Source: an uncultured SAR86 cluster bacterium (lineage in GTDB: Bacteria; Pseudomonadota; Gammaproteobacteria; Magnimaribacterales; D2472). Taken from it: 41,794 bases of DNA. Below the pieces are notes generated by a model. It did not search any database. It was not told the origin of the DNA and worked only from the letters and a program-made list of their open reading frames with translations. A program made the position numbers and the translations under genes. Numbering within the stretch: position 1 is the first letter of the stretch; every line of letters begins with the position of its first letter. Location: NCBI GenBank assembly GCA_902622845.1, contig CACNRI010000006.1, positions 1 through 41,794 of the forward strand, in the 5' to 3' direction. Below are positions 1-8,486 of the stretch, one piece after another.

Positions 1-1
1 A

Positions 2-763
2 CCTCGACAAATTTTTTCAGCTGGTGGAGCAAGCGAAGTCCAGCTAAGAAGATTGGGTGAGCTGCTATGGATTTATGTTGAGACCCTCCCCTCAACAACA
101 TGGCCAATTACTAGGAGTTATTGGGAGACATCTGAATTCCAGCTTCTTGATGCCAATCCTGAGACGGGTGAAATGCTTATTGATTTTGATGAAGAAATTA
201 ATTTTAAGATAACTATTGAGCATGGAATTAAGGAATCTTCATCAGAAATATTTTTATCTGGGGTTCAAAAAGACGAAGGCGCCAGTGTTGAGCTTGATCA
301 AGATGAAATACAGCCTTATCTTGAAGATATGGTTAGTTATATAGCAGACTCTGTAGGTACTTTCTCGGGTACATCACTTGCCGCTCAATCACTCAATGAC
401 AGAAAGAAGTCTAGGATTTTTTCAGAAAATGAAAGAACTGTGATTGAATTGGACTTAAATTTTGAAAGAGCATGGTCTACTGTTAGCAGAGCAATAAGTG
501 CATCACAAATTATTTCTAATGATAGAAATAGGGATGAAGGAATCTTTTATGTAAGCTTGTCTGCTCAGGAAGAGTCAGATGAATCAAGGTTTAATCCCTT
601 TTCTTTTTTGAGAAGGAATCCATCCGAGCAAATTGCTGATCCTGAATATATAATTCTAGTATCTCGGTCAGGTTCCAAAACCCTAATAAGGGCTGAAGCT
701 ATGACCGGTAATATCCAGGATGCAGAGGATTTGCTTTCAATATTGAATGAATCATTAAGTTAA
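2..763 (+). CDS. bamC: Outer membrane assembly lipoprotein BamC, 5' end missing
   Basis: The reading frame is already open at the window edge, so the N-terminus, including the lipoprotein signal, lies outside; about 253 residues remain. BamC is an accessory lipoprotein of the BAM complex, which inserts beta-barrel proteins into the outer membrane. The visible part has two compact halves: one around LIDFDEEINFKITIEHG, and a C-terminal part with VIELDLNFERAWSTVSRAI followed by FYVSL, which resembles the BamC helix-grip folds. The next gene is purC, matching the E. coli order dapA-bamC-purC. That synteny carries much of the call, because BamC sequences diverge strongly. The TTG at 53 and later codons are internal and are not the real start. 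Confidence 0.75.
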   Translation, partial: PRQIFSAGGASEVQLRRLGELLWIYVETLPSTTWPITRSYWETSEFQLLDANPETGEMLIDFDEEINFKITIEHGIKESSSEIFLSGVQKDEGASVELDQDEIQPYLEDMVSYIADSVGTFSGTSLAAQSLNDRKKSRIFSENERTVIELDLNFERAWSTVSRAISASQIISNDRNRDEGIFYVSLSAQEESDESRFNPFSFLRRNPSEQIADPEYIILVSRSGSKTLIRAEAMTGNIQDAEDLLSILNESLS

Positions 764-771
764 GGATTTAA

Positions 772-1491
772 ATGGAAAAGGTAAAAGAAATTGCAGCCGG
801 AAAGGCTAAATCAATGTTTACCACTGGCAATCCAAATGAGCTAATTATGGAGTTTAGAGATGATGCTTCTGCATTCGATGGAAAGAAAAGAGCTTCGTTA
901 GCTGGAAAAGGTGCAGTAAACAACCAGTTCAATGCATTTATCATGAATTATCTTGGTGAAAATGGGATAGCACACCATCTAATCGATCTTATGGATAATA
1001 CTCATTCTCTCGTGCGGAGCTTGGATATGTTTCCTATCGAATGTGTAATAAGGAATAGGGCAACTGGATCAATATGTAGAAGACTTGGAACCGAAGACGG
1101 GTTAATCCTTGAGAAGCCTCTCTTCGAGTTCTTTTTAAAGGATGATGATTTAGGTGATCCATTAATTAATAGGAACCACATAGTATCGTTTGGATGGGCA
1201 AAAGATGATCAGCTTGATGAAATGATTAGCACCTCTCATAAGGTTAATGAACTATTAACAAAACTTTTTGCTGACTCAGGAATGATATTGGTTGATTTTA
1301 AGCTTGAGTTTGGAGTCTCGGACGGAAAGATCTTGCTGGGCGATGAGTTTACTCCAGACGGTTGCAGATTATGGGATGATCAAACTCTAGAAAAACTTGA
1401 TAAAGACAGATTTAGACAAGATTTAGGAGATGTAATCGAATCATACCATATGGTTGCACATAGACTAGGAATGCAAATTAAAGTTGACTAA
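772..1491 (+). CDS. purC: SAICAR synthetase
   Basis: PurC joins aspartate to CAIR using ATP to make SAICAR in cytosolic purine synthesis. The 239-residue protein is the normal length for the short bacterial enzyme (E. coli 237). It starts KVKEIAAGKAKSMFTT, the usual strand that meets the nucleotide, and carries DDASAFDGKKRA, ECVIRNRATGS and LVDFKLEFG with GDEFTPDGCRLWD, all typical of the family. The ATG lies 8 bases after the bamC stop, with AAGGA just upstream, so the two genes are probably co-transcribed. Its last codons and TAA stop lie inside the IscR operator of the next operon. Confidence 0.96.
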   Translation: MEKVKEIAAGKAKSMFTTGNPNELIMEFRDDASAFDGKKRASLAGKGAVNNQFNAFIMNYLGENGIAHHLIDLMDNTHSLVRSLDMFPIECVIRNRATGSICRRLGTEDGLILEKPLFEFFLKDDDLGDPLINRNHIVSFGWAKDDQLDEMISTSHKVNELLTKLFADSGMILVDFKLEFGVSDGKILLGDEFTPDGCRLWDDQTLEKLDKDRFRQDLGDVIESYHMVAHRLGMQIKVD

Positions 1492-1504
1492 ATTAGTCAA
1501 GATT
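1480..1504 (+). promoter_or_regulatory. Predicted type 1 IscR operator
   Basis: The core TTGACTAAATTAGTCAA (1484-1500) is a perfect 8+1+8 inverted repeat. Aligned with the E. coli type 1 IscR consensus as I remember it (half sites YYGACTR and YAGTCRR with flanking AT-rich arms), 22 of 25 positions agree. It overlaps the -35 element and most of the spacer of the iscR promoter, the position expected for repression by [2Fe-2S]-IscR. It also covers the last codons and stop of purC. Confidence 0.8.
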
Positions 1505-1511
1505 CTATAAT
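1484..1511 (+). promoter_or_regulatory. Sigma-70 promoter of the isc operon
   Basis: TTGACT (1484-1489) and TATAAT (1506-1511) are separated by 16 bases, a near-consensus housekeeping promoter. Transcription would start near 1518, giving a leader of about 38 bases before iscR. AGGAAG at 1536-1541 is the likely ribosome binding site, although 14 bases from the ATG is long. The -35 box lies inside the predicted IscR operator. Confidence 0.75.
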
Positions 1512-1555
1512 GAGCACCAAATAACACAAGTTATTAGGAAGTACTAAAAAAAATT

Positions 1556-1990
1556 ATGAAATTTACCACAAAGAGTAGGTATGCTTTGAATGCTCTTATA
1601 GAGCTTTATTCAATGGAGGTTGATGGACCGGTGAAGATATCCAAAATTGCAGATATGCAGTCAATTGAAATTACTTACCTTGAGCAACTTTTTAGAAAGT
1701 TACGCATTGCTGGCTTGATAGATTCAACTAGAGGCAGAAATGGAGGCTATTTCTTTGCTATAGATCCAAGTAAGATCTCCGTTAAAGATATAATGATTGC
1801 AGTTGAGGAAGACCTTGATGCAACTAGCTGCTCTGGAGCAAGTGATTGCAGTGATGGTAAAAAATGTAGAACTCACACCTTGTGGGCAAGCTTAAATACA
1901 ATAGTAGTTAGTTATTTAGAAAAAATTACACTCGATACTCTTGTTGAAAGTCATGGTGATCACTATATAAATGTTGTGAATTTACGTTAA
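1556..1990 (+). CDS. iscR: Fe-S cluster-responsive repressor IscR
   Basis: IscR is an Rrf2-family winged-helix regulator that senses Fe-S status by carrying a [2Fe-2S] cluster. The 144-residue protein begins [17 protein letters not shown], as Rrf2 proteins do, has a wing at RGRNGGYF, and keeps the cluster ligands Cys92, Cys98, Cys104 and His107 at the same residue numbers as in E. coli. It heads the isc operon and is followed by iscS after an 8-base gap. The operator in its own promoter implies autorepression when clusters are plentiful. Confidence 0.96.
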   Translation: MKFTTKSRYALNALIELYSMEVDGPVKISKIADMQSIEITYLEQLFRKLRIAGLIDSTRGRNGGYFFAIDPSKISVKDIMIAVEEDLDATSCSGASDCSDGKKCRTHTLWASLNTIVVSYLEKITLDTLVESHGDHYINVVNLR

Positions 1991-1998
1991 GGGAAGAA

Positions 1999-3219
1999 AT
2001 GAGCAAAAGTAAACCAATTTATTTAGACTATGCATCTACAACTCCCATTGATGAAAGAGTTGCTGAAAAGATGTTGGAATACATGACATTTAATAATAAC
2101 TTTGGGAACGCTGCTTCGAGATCTCATTCATTTGGTTGGCAGGCTGATGAAGCTGTAGAGTTAGCAAGATCGCATGTGGCAAACCTTGTTAATTGTGACC
2201 CCAGAGAAATTGTTTGGACTTCCGGAGCTACTGAAGCAGATAACTTAGCTATTAAAGGAATTGCTAATTTCTATAAAACAAAAGGAAAGCATATTATTAC
2301 TTCTAAAATTGAACATAAAGCAGTTCTTGATCCATGCAGACAGCTTGAAAGACATGGTTTTGATGTTACATATTTAGAGCCAAATGAAGGAGGAGTTATT
2401 ACTCCTGGAGCTGTAAGAGATGCTATTAGAGAAGATACTATTCTTGTTTCCATAATGCACATAAATAATGAGTTAGGAACAATTAATGACATTGCTTCAA
2501 TTGGTGAGCTAACTAGAGAGAATGGAATATTTTTCCATGTTGATGCTGCCCAGAGTACTGGAAAAGTTGATATTGATTTATCAACCCTAAAGGTTGACTT
2601 GATGTCATTTTCAGCTCATAAGACTTATGGACCAAAGGGTATTGGCGCTTTATTTGTTAGAAGAAAACCACGAGTAAGGATTGAGGCTCAAATTCATGGA
2701 GGAGGCCACGAAAGAGGTATGAGATCTGGAACGCTTGCAACACATCAAATCGTTGGAATGGGAGAAGCTTTTAGGCTAGCAAAAGAAGAAATGAAAAGTG
2801 ATTCTGTAAAAGTCACTGAATTCCATGAATACTTTTTAGAGGAAGTAAAGAAGATTGATGAAATATATATTAATGGAGATATACAAAACAAAGTACCTAA
2901 CATTTTAAACGTAAGTTTTAATTTTATTGAAGGTGAGTCTTTAATCATGGGATTAAAAGATATAGCTGTTTCATCAGGCTCAGCATGCACTTCTGCTAGT
3001 CTTGAGCCATCATATGTTTTAAGAGCGCTAGGCAGAAAAGATGAGTTAGCTCACAGTTCAATTAGATTTTCATTTGGCAGATTTACCACAAAGGATGATG
3101 TAGGAAATACTCTTAAGCTTCTTTCTAATGTAGTTGACAGATTAAGGGAGCTATCTCCTCTTTGGGAAATGCATCTTGATGGAATTGATTTAGATACGGT
3201 CGAATGGCAGGCGCACTAA
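1999..3219 (+). CDS. iscS: Cysteine desulfurase IscS
   Basis: IscS is a PLP enzyme that turns cysteine into alanine and a persulfide, supplying sulfur to IscU and tRNA-modifying enzymes. The length, 406 residues, is standard (E. coli 404). The PLP lysine is Lys208 in [12 protein letters not shown], and the mobile catalytic cysteine is Cys330 in [14 protein letters not shown]. The C-terminus ends in [18 protein letters not shown], close to the IscU-binding tail of E. coli IscS. GGGAAG lies directly upstream of the ATG. Confidence 0.98.
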   Translation: MSKSKPIYLDYASTTPIDERVAEKMLEYMTFNNNFGNAASRSHSFGWQADEAVELARSHVANLVNCDPREIVWTSGATEADNLAIKGIANFYKTKGKHIITSKIEHKAVLDPCRQLERHGFDVTYLEPNEGGVITPGAVRDAIREDTILVSIMHINNELGTINDIASIGELTRENGIFFHVDAAQSTGKVDIDLSTLKVDLMSFSAHKTYGPKGIGALFVRRKPRVRIEAQIHGGGHERGMRSGTLATHQIVGMGEAFRLAKEEMKSDSVKVTEFHEYFLEEVKKIDEIYINGDIQNKVPNILNVSFNFIEGESLIMGLKDIAVSSGSACTSASLEPSYVLRALGRKDELAHSSIRFSFGRFTTKDDVGNTLKLLSNVVDRLRELSPLWEMHLDGIDLDTVEWQAH

Positions 3220-3232
3220 CTGGAGAAAAATA

Positions 3233-3637
3233 ATGGCTTATAGTAAAAAAGTTGTAGACAAGTTTGAAAATACTTTAAAAAATCCTGAAAAATTCAACGT
3301 TGGAAGATTTGATCCAAAAGATGGAGATGTTGGAACAGGGATGGTTGGAGCTCCTGCATGCGGAGATGTAATGAAATTACAGATAAAGTGCAAACAAGAG
3401 GGGAATCAACACATTATTGAGGATGTAAAATTTAAAACATATGGTTGTGGTTCAGCTATAGCATCATCAGCGGAACTTGTTGAGATGTTAATTGGTAAAA
3501 CTCTTGATGAAGCAAAAGAGATTAAGAATAAAGATTTAGCTGAAGTTCTAGAATTACCCCCAATTAAAATACATTGCTCGGTCTTAGCTGAAGATTCAAT
3601 TAAGCAAGCAATTGAGGATTATGAGTCTAAACAATAA
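3233..3637 (+). CDS. iscU: Fe-S scaffold protein IscU
   Basis: IscU is the scaffold on which [2Fe-2S] clusters are built from IscS sulfur. The ligands are Cys43 with Asp45 (PACGD), Cys72 (GCGSAIAS) and Cys115 (IKIHCSVLAEDAI-type segment). The protein is 134 residues, slightly longer than the E. coli one (128), because of extra residues near FDPKDG (26-31). LPPIK at 108-112 matches the HscA chaperone recognition motif LPPVK, although hscA is not in this operon. The stop overlaps the iscA start by one base. Confidence 0.98.
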   Translation: MAYSKKVVDKFENTLKNPEKFNVGRFDPKDGDVGTGMVGAPACGDVMKLQIKCKQEGNQHIIEDVKFKTYGCGSAIASSAELVEMLIGKTLDEAKEIKNKDLAEVLELPPIKIHCSVLAEDSIKQAIEDYESKQ

Positions 3638-3978
3638 TGCAAAGTTTCAATCCTTCAAGTATTTCATTTACTGACGCTGCAGTAAGCCACTTTAAAAATT
3701 CTTTAGATGGTAAGCCTGAAAGCTTCGGAATAAGAATTGGTGTCAGGGAAGCAGGATGCACCGGATATGAATATTTCTTCGAATACACTAATGAAGAACA
3801 AGAAGGGGACATTTTATTTGATGAATCGTCCTTTAAGATTTTCGTTGATAGCAGTAGTTTTGAGTTTTTGAAAGGAAGTGAGGTTGATTTTGTATCAACT
3901 GGACTAAATCAAGGTATTATTTTCAACAATCCTAACGCGAAAGTCACATGTGGTTGCGGCGAAAGCTTTAGTATATGA
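3637..3978 (+). CDS. iscA: A-type Fe-S carrier IscA
   Basis: IscA is a small Fe-S carrier that passes clusters to apoproteins, especially [4Fe-4S] enzymes. The 113-residue protein has the three expected cysteines: one in EAGCTGYEY and two in the C-terminal CGCGESFSI. The start codon shares one base with the iscU stop. In E. coli hscB and hscA would follow; here fdx begins two bases after the stop. Confidence 0.95.
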   Translation: MQSFNPSSISFTDAAVSHFKNSLDGKPESFGIRIGVREAGCTGYEYFFEYTNEEQEGDILFDESSFKIFVDSSSFEFLKGSEVDFVSTGLNQGIIFNNPNAKVTCGCGESFSI

Positions 3979-3979
3979 T

Positions 3980-4318
3980 ATGACAAAGGTAAAGATCTTA
4001 CCTCATCCAGAAATTTGTCCTGAGGGAGCTGAATTTGAAATTAATGATGAAGAGTCTCTTTGTGAGGGCGCACTAAGGAACGGTTTAAAGATTGAACATG
4101 CTTGCGAATTGTCATGCGCATGTACAACCTGCCACTGCATTGTAAGAGAGGGTTTCGAGTCATTGGAAGAGCCTTCTGAAACAGAGGAGGATATGCTTGA
4201 TAAAGCTTGGGGGTTAGAGCCTCAATCTCGTCTTAGTTGTCAGATTTATCCTGGAAAAAAAGATCTTGTTATAGAGCTTCCAAAATATACAGTTAATCAA
4301 GTATCTGAAGAAATATGA
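3980..4318 (+). CDS. fdx: ISC-type [2Fe-2S] ferredoxin
   Basis: This adrenodoxin-like ferredoxin supplies electrons for Fe-S cluster assembly. The ligands lie in ACELSCACTTCHC with a fourth cysteine in SRLSCQI, and the stretch CHCIVREGF to DMLDKAWGLEPQSRLSCQ is almost identical in pattern to E. coli Fdx. I place the start at the ATG at 3980, giving MTKVKILPHPE and 112 residues, because upstream in-frame starts run into iscA and add sequence not seen in the family. It follows iscA directly, with no hscBA. Confidence 0.95.
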   Translation: MTKVKILPHPEICPEGAEFEINDEESLCEGALRNGLKIEHACELSCACTTCHCIVREGFESLEEPSETEEDMLDKAWGLEPQSRLSCQIYPGKKDLVIELPKYTVNQVSEEI

Positions 4319-4518
4319 AAGATCTCTATTGGCAGGATATAACTGACATAGCTATTGAGTTAAGTGAAAATTATGAACAAATAGATCCACAATGGATAAG
4401 TTTTCCAGACCTTCATCAGAAAATATGTGATTTAGATTGCTTTAAAGATGACCCTAGCAGATCAAATGAAAAGATCTTAGAAGCAATTCAGATGGCGTGG
4501 ATAGATGAAACTCAATAA
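4315..4518 (+). CDS. iscX: Iron-sulfur accessory protein IscX
   Basis: IscX is a small acidic protein that binds IscS and iron and modulates cluster assembly. The 67-residue product is the usual size (E. coli 66) and contains the family pattern WISFPDLHQKICDLDCF then DDPSRSNEKILEAIQMAWIDE. It starts in an ATGA overlap with the fdx stop, implying translational coupling, and closes the isc operon. Confidence 0.95.
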   Translation: MKDLYWQDITDIAIELSENYEQIDPQWISFPDLHQKICDLDCFKDDPSRSNEKILEAIQMAWIDETQ

Positions 4519-4524
4519 ATTCCC

Positions 4525-4530
4525 TATAAT
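4525..4530 (+). promoter_or_regulatory. Possible -10 element for ndk
   Basis: A perfect TATAAT lies just after the iscX stop, and GGAGAAG (4542-4548) sits at good spacing before the ndk ATG. No convincing -35 is visible at 16-18 bases upstream, so this may be a weak internal promoter that separates ndk from the isc operon. Confidence 0.4.
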
Positions 4531-4551
4531 AGCGTTTTTTTGGAGAAGAAT

Positions 4552-4962
4552 ATGGCCATTGAGCGAACACTATCAATAATTAAACCAGATGCCGTTGCTA
4601 AAAATGTTGTTGGTGAAATTATATCTAGATTTGAAAAAAATAATTTAAAGATTATTGCTGCCAAACTCGTTACTTTGTCAGCTTCTGATGCTGGTGGTTT
4701 TTATGCTGAGCATAAGGGAAAGCCTTTCTATGACGATTTAATTAAATTTATGACTTCAGGACCGGTTTTTATTCAAGTTTTGGAGGGTGAAGATGCAATT
4801 AGTAAAAATAGAGAGCTTATGGGAAACACTGATCCATCAAAAGCAGATCCAGGAACAATAAGGGCAGACTTTGCACTAACGATTGATGCAAATGCTGTTC
4901 ATGGATCCGATTCAGAAAAAAGTGCTGTGAGAGAAATAGCTTTCTTTTTTAGTGATTTATAA
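4552..4962 (+). CDS. ndk: Nucleoside diphosphate kinase
   Basis: Ndk balances nucleotide pools by moving the gamma phosphate between nucleoside triphosphates and diphosphates through a phosphohistidine. The protein has 136 residues when started at the ATG at 4552 ([18 protein letters not shown]); an upstream in-frame TTG at 4540 is part of the ribosome binding site and is rejected. The active-site histidine is in NAVHGSDS, and [13 protein letters not shown] and MTSGPVF are also typical. It precedes rlmN, as in E. coli. Confidence 0.97.
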   Translation: MAIERTLSIIKPDAVAKNVVGEIISRFEKNNLKIIAAKLVTLSASDAGGFYAEHKGKPFYDDLIKFMTSGPVFIQVLEGEDAISKNRELMGNTDPSKADPGTIRADFALTIDANAVHGSDSEKSAVREIAFFFSDL

Positions 4963-4965
4963 GAA

Positions 4966-6060
4966 ATGCCAAAAAAAGATAATCTTATAGGATTTACTCG
5001 AGAAGAACTCCAAGATTATTTAGTTTATCTAGATGAGAAACCATACCGTGGTCTGCAAATATTTGAATGGATTCATAACAGAGGTGTTATAGATTTTGAT
5101 TCCATGACAAATTTAGGAAAAGATCTAATAGAAAAACTTAAAATCAATTCAATTCTAGAAGTTCCTGAGGTAATTGATGTAAGTACTTCATCAGAGGGAA
5201 CAAAAAAGTTTCTTCTAAAATTAGATAATGATTCTTTTATTGAAATGGTCAAAATACCTGAAAAAAAAAGACAAACTCTCTGCATTTCTTCCCAAGCAGG
5301 CTGTGCCTTGCAATGCACTTTTTGTGCTACTGGCTACCATGGTTTTAAAAGAAACTTAACCTCTTCAGAGATAATCAGTCAGCTATGGCTAGCAAATTAT
5401 TATGAAGATAATTCAGAAAGAATTTCAAATGTAGTCTTTATGGGGATGGGAGAGCCTTTGATGAATACTGAAAACGTCCTTAAAACTATACAAATAATGC
5501 AAGATCAGAAATGTTACTCTTTATCAAAGAGAAGAATTACTTTAAGTACATCTGGAATAGTTCCGGAAATAGAAGCAATAACAGGAAAAACAGATGTTTC
5601 ATTGGCCATTTCATTGCACGCATCAAATGATGACTTAAGGAATAAGATTGTTCCAATTAACAAAAAATATCCTATTAAGGAATTATTGTCTAGTTCCAAA
5701 AAATATTTGGATTCACTTAACAGCAAATCCCACATAACAATTGAATATATTCTTATAAATAATGTCAATGATTCGATTGAGGATGCCTCTAATTTAGTAA
5801 ATTTGTTGTCAGATTTGAAATGTAAAATAAATTTAATACCATTTAATCCCTTCCCTGAATCTGATTATGAGAGATCAACTAATGAAAAAGTTAAAGCTTT
5901 CAAAGATTATTTAATCGAGCATAATTTCATAGCTACAGTAAGGGTCACAAGGGGAGATGAAATTGACGGAGCTTGTGGTCAGCTAGTTGGAAAGTTGATA
6001 AATCCAATTGGTTCTAAAAAGTTGAAAAATAATCAAATTGCAGCCCAAAACCTCCATTAA
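4966..6060 (+). CDS. rlmN: Dual-specificity 23S rRNA/tRNA adenine-C2 methyltransferase RlmN
   Basis: RlmN is a radical SAM enzyme that methylates C2 of A2503 in 23S rRNA and of A37 in some tRNAs. The [4Fe-4S]-SAM motif is Cys113, Cys117, Cys120 (CALQCTFC). The second reactive cysteine, in DGACGQL near residue 337, corresponds to the methyl-carrying pathway cysteine. GMGEPL and the SAISLHA-like strand AISLHASND are present. The length of 364 is slightly short (E. coli 384). It lies 3 bases after ndk. Confidence 0.96.
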   Translation: MPKKDNLIGFTREELQDYLVYLDEKPYRGLQIFEWIHNRGVIDFDSMTNLGKDLIEKLKINSILEVPEVIDVSTSSEGTKKFLLKLDNDSFIEMVKIPEKKRQTLCISSQAGCALQCTFCATGYHGFKRNLTSSEIISQLWLANYYEDNSERISNVVFMGMGEPLMNTENVLKTIQIMQDQKCYSLSKRRITLSTSGIVPEIEAITGKTDVSLAISLHASNDDLRNKIVPINKKYPIKELLSSSKKYLDSLNSKSHITIEYILINNVNDSIEDASNLVNLLSDLKCKINLIPFNPFPESDYERSTNEKVKAFKDYLIEHNFIATVRVTRGDEIDGACGQLVGKLINPIGSKKLKNNQIAAQNLH

Positions 6061-6099
6061 TTTTTTAGCCTATTACTTCGGATTTTTTTGTATCTAACT

Positions 6100-6105
6100 T
6101 ATACT
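6100..6105 (+). promoter_or_regulatory. Possible -10 element for ispG
   Basis: TATACT lies in the 68-base AT-rich gap between rlmN and ispG. The best-spaced upstream hexamer (TTCGGA, 6077-6082) is a poor -35. The predicted start near 6112 would leave a leader of about 17 bases without an obvious Shine-Dalgarno sequence. Confidence 0.3.
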
Positions 6106-6128
6106 ACTTTTTAAATTAATAAAAACTC

Positions 6129-7226
6129 GTGACTAACTGGATAAAAAGAAAACCCACTAAACTTGTGAGGGTTGGCAATGTTAAAGTTGGTGACTCAAAC
6201 CCGATTTCTGTTCAGTCCATGACGAACACAAATACGTGTGATGTAAATGGAACAATCAATCAAATAAATAGTCTTGTTGCAGCTGGAGCAGATATTGTCA
6301 GAGTATCGGTGCCAGATGAAGATTCTGCAGCAGCATTTAAAAAAATTAAAAAAGCTGTATCAATCCCTCTTGTTGCTGATATTCACTTTGATTATATGCT
6401 TGCTGTGGAAGTTGCTGATTCAGCTGATTGTTTAAGGATCAATCCGGGAAATATTGGTAAAGAGAAAAAGGTGTTAGAAGTAATTAATGCTGCTAAACAT
6501 AATGGAGTGCCAATAAGAGTTGGTGTAAATGCAGGCTCTCTTGAGAAAGACCTTCAAAAAAAGTATGGGGAACCGAATGCAGATGCTTTAGTTGAATCGG
6601 CACAAAGGCATATAGACATTCTTGCAAAACATGATTTTGATCACTACAAAATGAGCCTTAAGGCATCTAATATTGAAATGACCGTTGAAGCATACAGGAA
6701 GATATCAAATTTAATAGATCAGCCTCTTCATTTAGGGATAACTGAAGCCGGAAGCTTTAGGGGAGGAACTGTAAAATCTTCAATTGGTGTTGGAATGTTA
6801 TTATCTGAAGGGATTGGAGATACTATTAGAATATCTCTCGCATCAGATCCAGTTGATGAAATTAAGGTTGGATGGGATATTCTCAAAAGTCTTAATCTCA
6901 GAAGTAGAGGTGTAAAAATAATTGCTTGCCCAAGTTGCTCTAGGCAGAATTTTAATGTTATAGAGGTAGTTAATGAGCTTGAATCAAGATTTGAAGATAT
7001 TTCAGAGGATTTAGAGGTAGCAATCATTGGATGTTATGTAAATGGTCCAGGAGAATCTAAAGCAGCTGACATAGGTCTGACTGGAGCAAGCCCAAATAAT
7101 CTTTTATATATTAATGGACTTCCCTCGAAAAAACTAACAAATGAAGAGCTTGTTGATGAAATAGAGTCACAGGTAAGAGATAAAATTAATTCATCATCAT
7201 CTGATACAATTATTGCAAGAGGCTAA
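6129..7226 (+). CDS. ispG: 4-hydroxy-3-methylbut-2-enyl diphosphate synthase (IspG)
   Basis: IspG reduces methylerythritol cyclodiphosphate to HMBPP, the second-last step of the MEP isoprenoid pathway, using a [4Fe-4S] cluster. The cluster cysteines are Cys267 and Cys270 (CPSCSRQNF) and the one in [10 protein letters not shown]. The start is GTG, giving [21 protein letters not shown], which aligns with the conserved substrate-binding beginning. Its 365 residues match the single-domain bacterial form. rodZ and pilW, which lie between rlmN and ispG in E. coli, are absent. The pathway's last enzyme, IspH, is also in this window. Confidence 0.97.
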   Translation: MTNWIKRKPTKLVRVGNVKVGDSNPISVQSMTNTNTCDVNGTINQINSLVAAGADIVRVSVPDEDSAAAFKKIKKAVSIPLVADIHFDYMLAVEVADSADCLRINPGNIGKEKKVLEVINAAKHNGVPIRVGVNAGSLEKDLQKKYGEPNADALVESAQRHIDILAKHDFDHYKMSLKASNIEMTVEAYRKISNLIDQPLHLGITEAGSFRGGTVKSSIGVGMLLSEGIGDTIRISLASDPVDEIKVGWDILKSLNLRSRGVKIIACPSCSRQNFNVIEVVNELESRFEDISEDLEVAIIGCYVNGPGESKAADIGLTGASPNNLLYINGLPSKKLTNEELVDEIESQVRDKINSSSSDTIIARG

Positions 7227-7227
7227 T

Positions 7228-8475
7228 ATGGATAAAATAAGCTCAATCAGAGGGATGCCCGATGTTTTCGAATCTGATTCAAATTATCTTGCAGAACTTA
7301 ATGAAATCCTTAGTAAAGTATTTCTTTCTCACAATCTTAATGAGGTAAACACACCAATTTTAGAACAAACAGAACTATTTATTAGATCCACTGGAATCAC
7401 ATCAGACATTGTAAATAAAGAAATTTATAGCTTTAACGATCGTAATGAGCAAAGTCTCTCATTAAGACCTGAAGGAACAGCTGGTGTAGTCAGATCAATA
7501 ATCCAAAAGAAACTTGATAGTTCAGAACACAAACTTTGGTATCAAGGTCCTATGTTTAGATATGAAAGACCGCAAAAAGGTAGATTTAGACAGTTCAATC
7601 AGGCTGGAGTTGAATTGCTAGGATTTGAAGAGGGCTCTTCGGATTTAGAAATTATATCTATAGTGTGCGATATTTTTATTGAATTAGAGCTAGAAGACTC
7701 AGTTTTAAAAATAAATCATTTAGGGGATAAAGAAACGAAAGAAAGATTTTTATCAGAACTGCTTAAGTATTTGAAAACCTACAAAGGTGAGTTTAGCGAA
7801 AATGACAAGGAAAAACTTAATAAGAATCCTTTAAGACTTCTTGACTCAAAAGATGTTGATTTAAAAGAGTTTCTTAGTAAAGGACCAAAAATTATAGATT
7901 TTCTTTCATCTGAACAACTAAATCTTCTTGATAATATTCAAAGTATTTTCGGTAAATATGTTGAAATTGAGCTCGATAGCTCTTTAGTTAGAGGGCTCGA
8001 TTATTATACAGGGCTTGTTTTTGAAGCAGTATCTTCAAACCTGGGTGCGCAAGACTCTTTCTTGGGAGGAGGGAGGTATGATGAGCTATCAAAAGATCTT
8101 GGCGGCAAAGAAATGCCTGCAATTGGGTTTGCTATTGGGCTTGAAAGATTAAATCTTATAAAGAAGCAGAAAAATATCAGACCTAATAAAGTGATTTCTT
8201 TTGTCACAACCTCTAGCAAAATGAATGCTTTAGCATTTAAAATAGCACAACTTTTGAGAAGTCATAATTATGATATTCGACTAGAGACGAATTTCACTGA
8301 TGCAAGCCTCAAAGCAAAACTCAGAAAGGCAAGTAAGCTTGGTGCTAAATTTGTCTTTATAATGGGAGATGAAGAATTTGAATCAAATTCAATAACGGTT
8401 AAGTCATTTGATGAAGACGGTTATCAAGTAAATATGAGTTTTGATGAGATTGTAGATTTTTATAAAGATATTTAA
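7228..8475 (+). CDS. hisS: Histidyl-tRNA synthetase
   Basis: HisS charges tRNA-His. It is a class II synthetase of 415 residues. It begins ISSIRGMPDVFESDS and has motif 2 in FRYERPQKGRFRQFNQAG, RPEGTAGVVRS for ATP and histidine binding, and the histidine-specific segment LVRGLDYYTGLVFE. A C-terminal anticodon-binding domain follows from about residue 325. The ATG at 7228 is chosen over an upstream TTG at 7213 that lies inside ispG. The gap after the ispG stop is one base. Confidence 0.97.
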   Translation: MDKISSIRGMPDVFESDSNYLAELNEILSKVFLSHNLNEVNTPILEQTELFIRSTGITSDIVNKEIYSFNDRNEQSLSLRPEGTAGVVRSIIQKKLDSSEHKLWYQGPMFRYERPQKGRFRQFNQAGVELLGFEEGSSDLEIISIVCDIFIELELEDSVLKINHLGDKETKERFLSELLKYLKTYKGEFSENDKEKLNKNPLRLLDSKDVDLKEFLSKGPKIIDFLSSEQLNLLDNIQSIFGKYVEIELDSSLVRGLDYYTGLVFEAVSSNLGAQDSFLGGGRYDELSKDLGGKEMPAIGFAIGLERLNLIKKQKNIRPNKVISFVTTSSKMNALAFKIAQLLRSHNYDIRLETNFTDASLKAKLRKASKLGAKFVFIMGDEEFESNSITVKSFDEDGYQVNMSFDEIVDFYKDI

Positions 8476-8486
8476 ATAAAGTTAAA

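Noticed and set aside
1522-1537. AATAAC-ACAA-GTTATT hairpin in the iscR leader
   Set aside because: A six-pair AT-only stem is weak and common by chance in this composition. No T run follows and there is no match to a second IscR site that I could defend.
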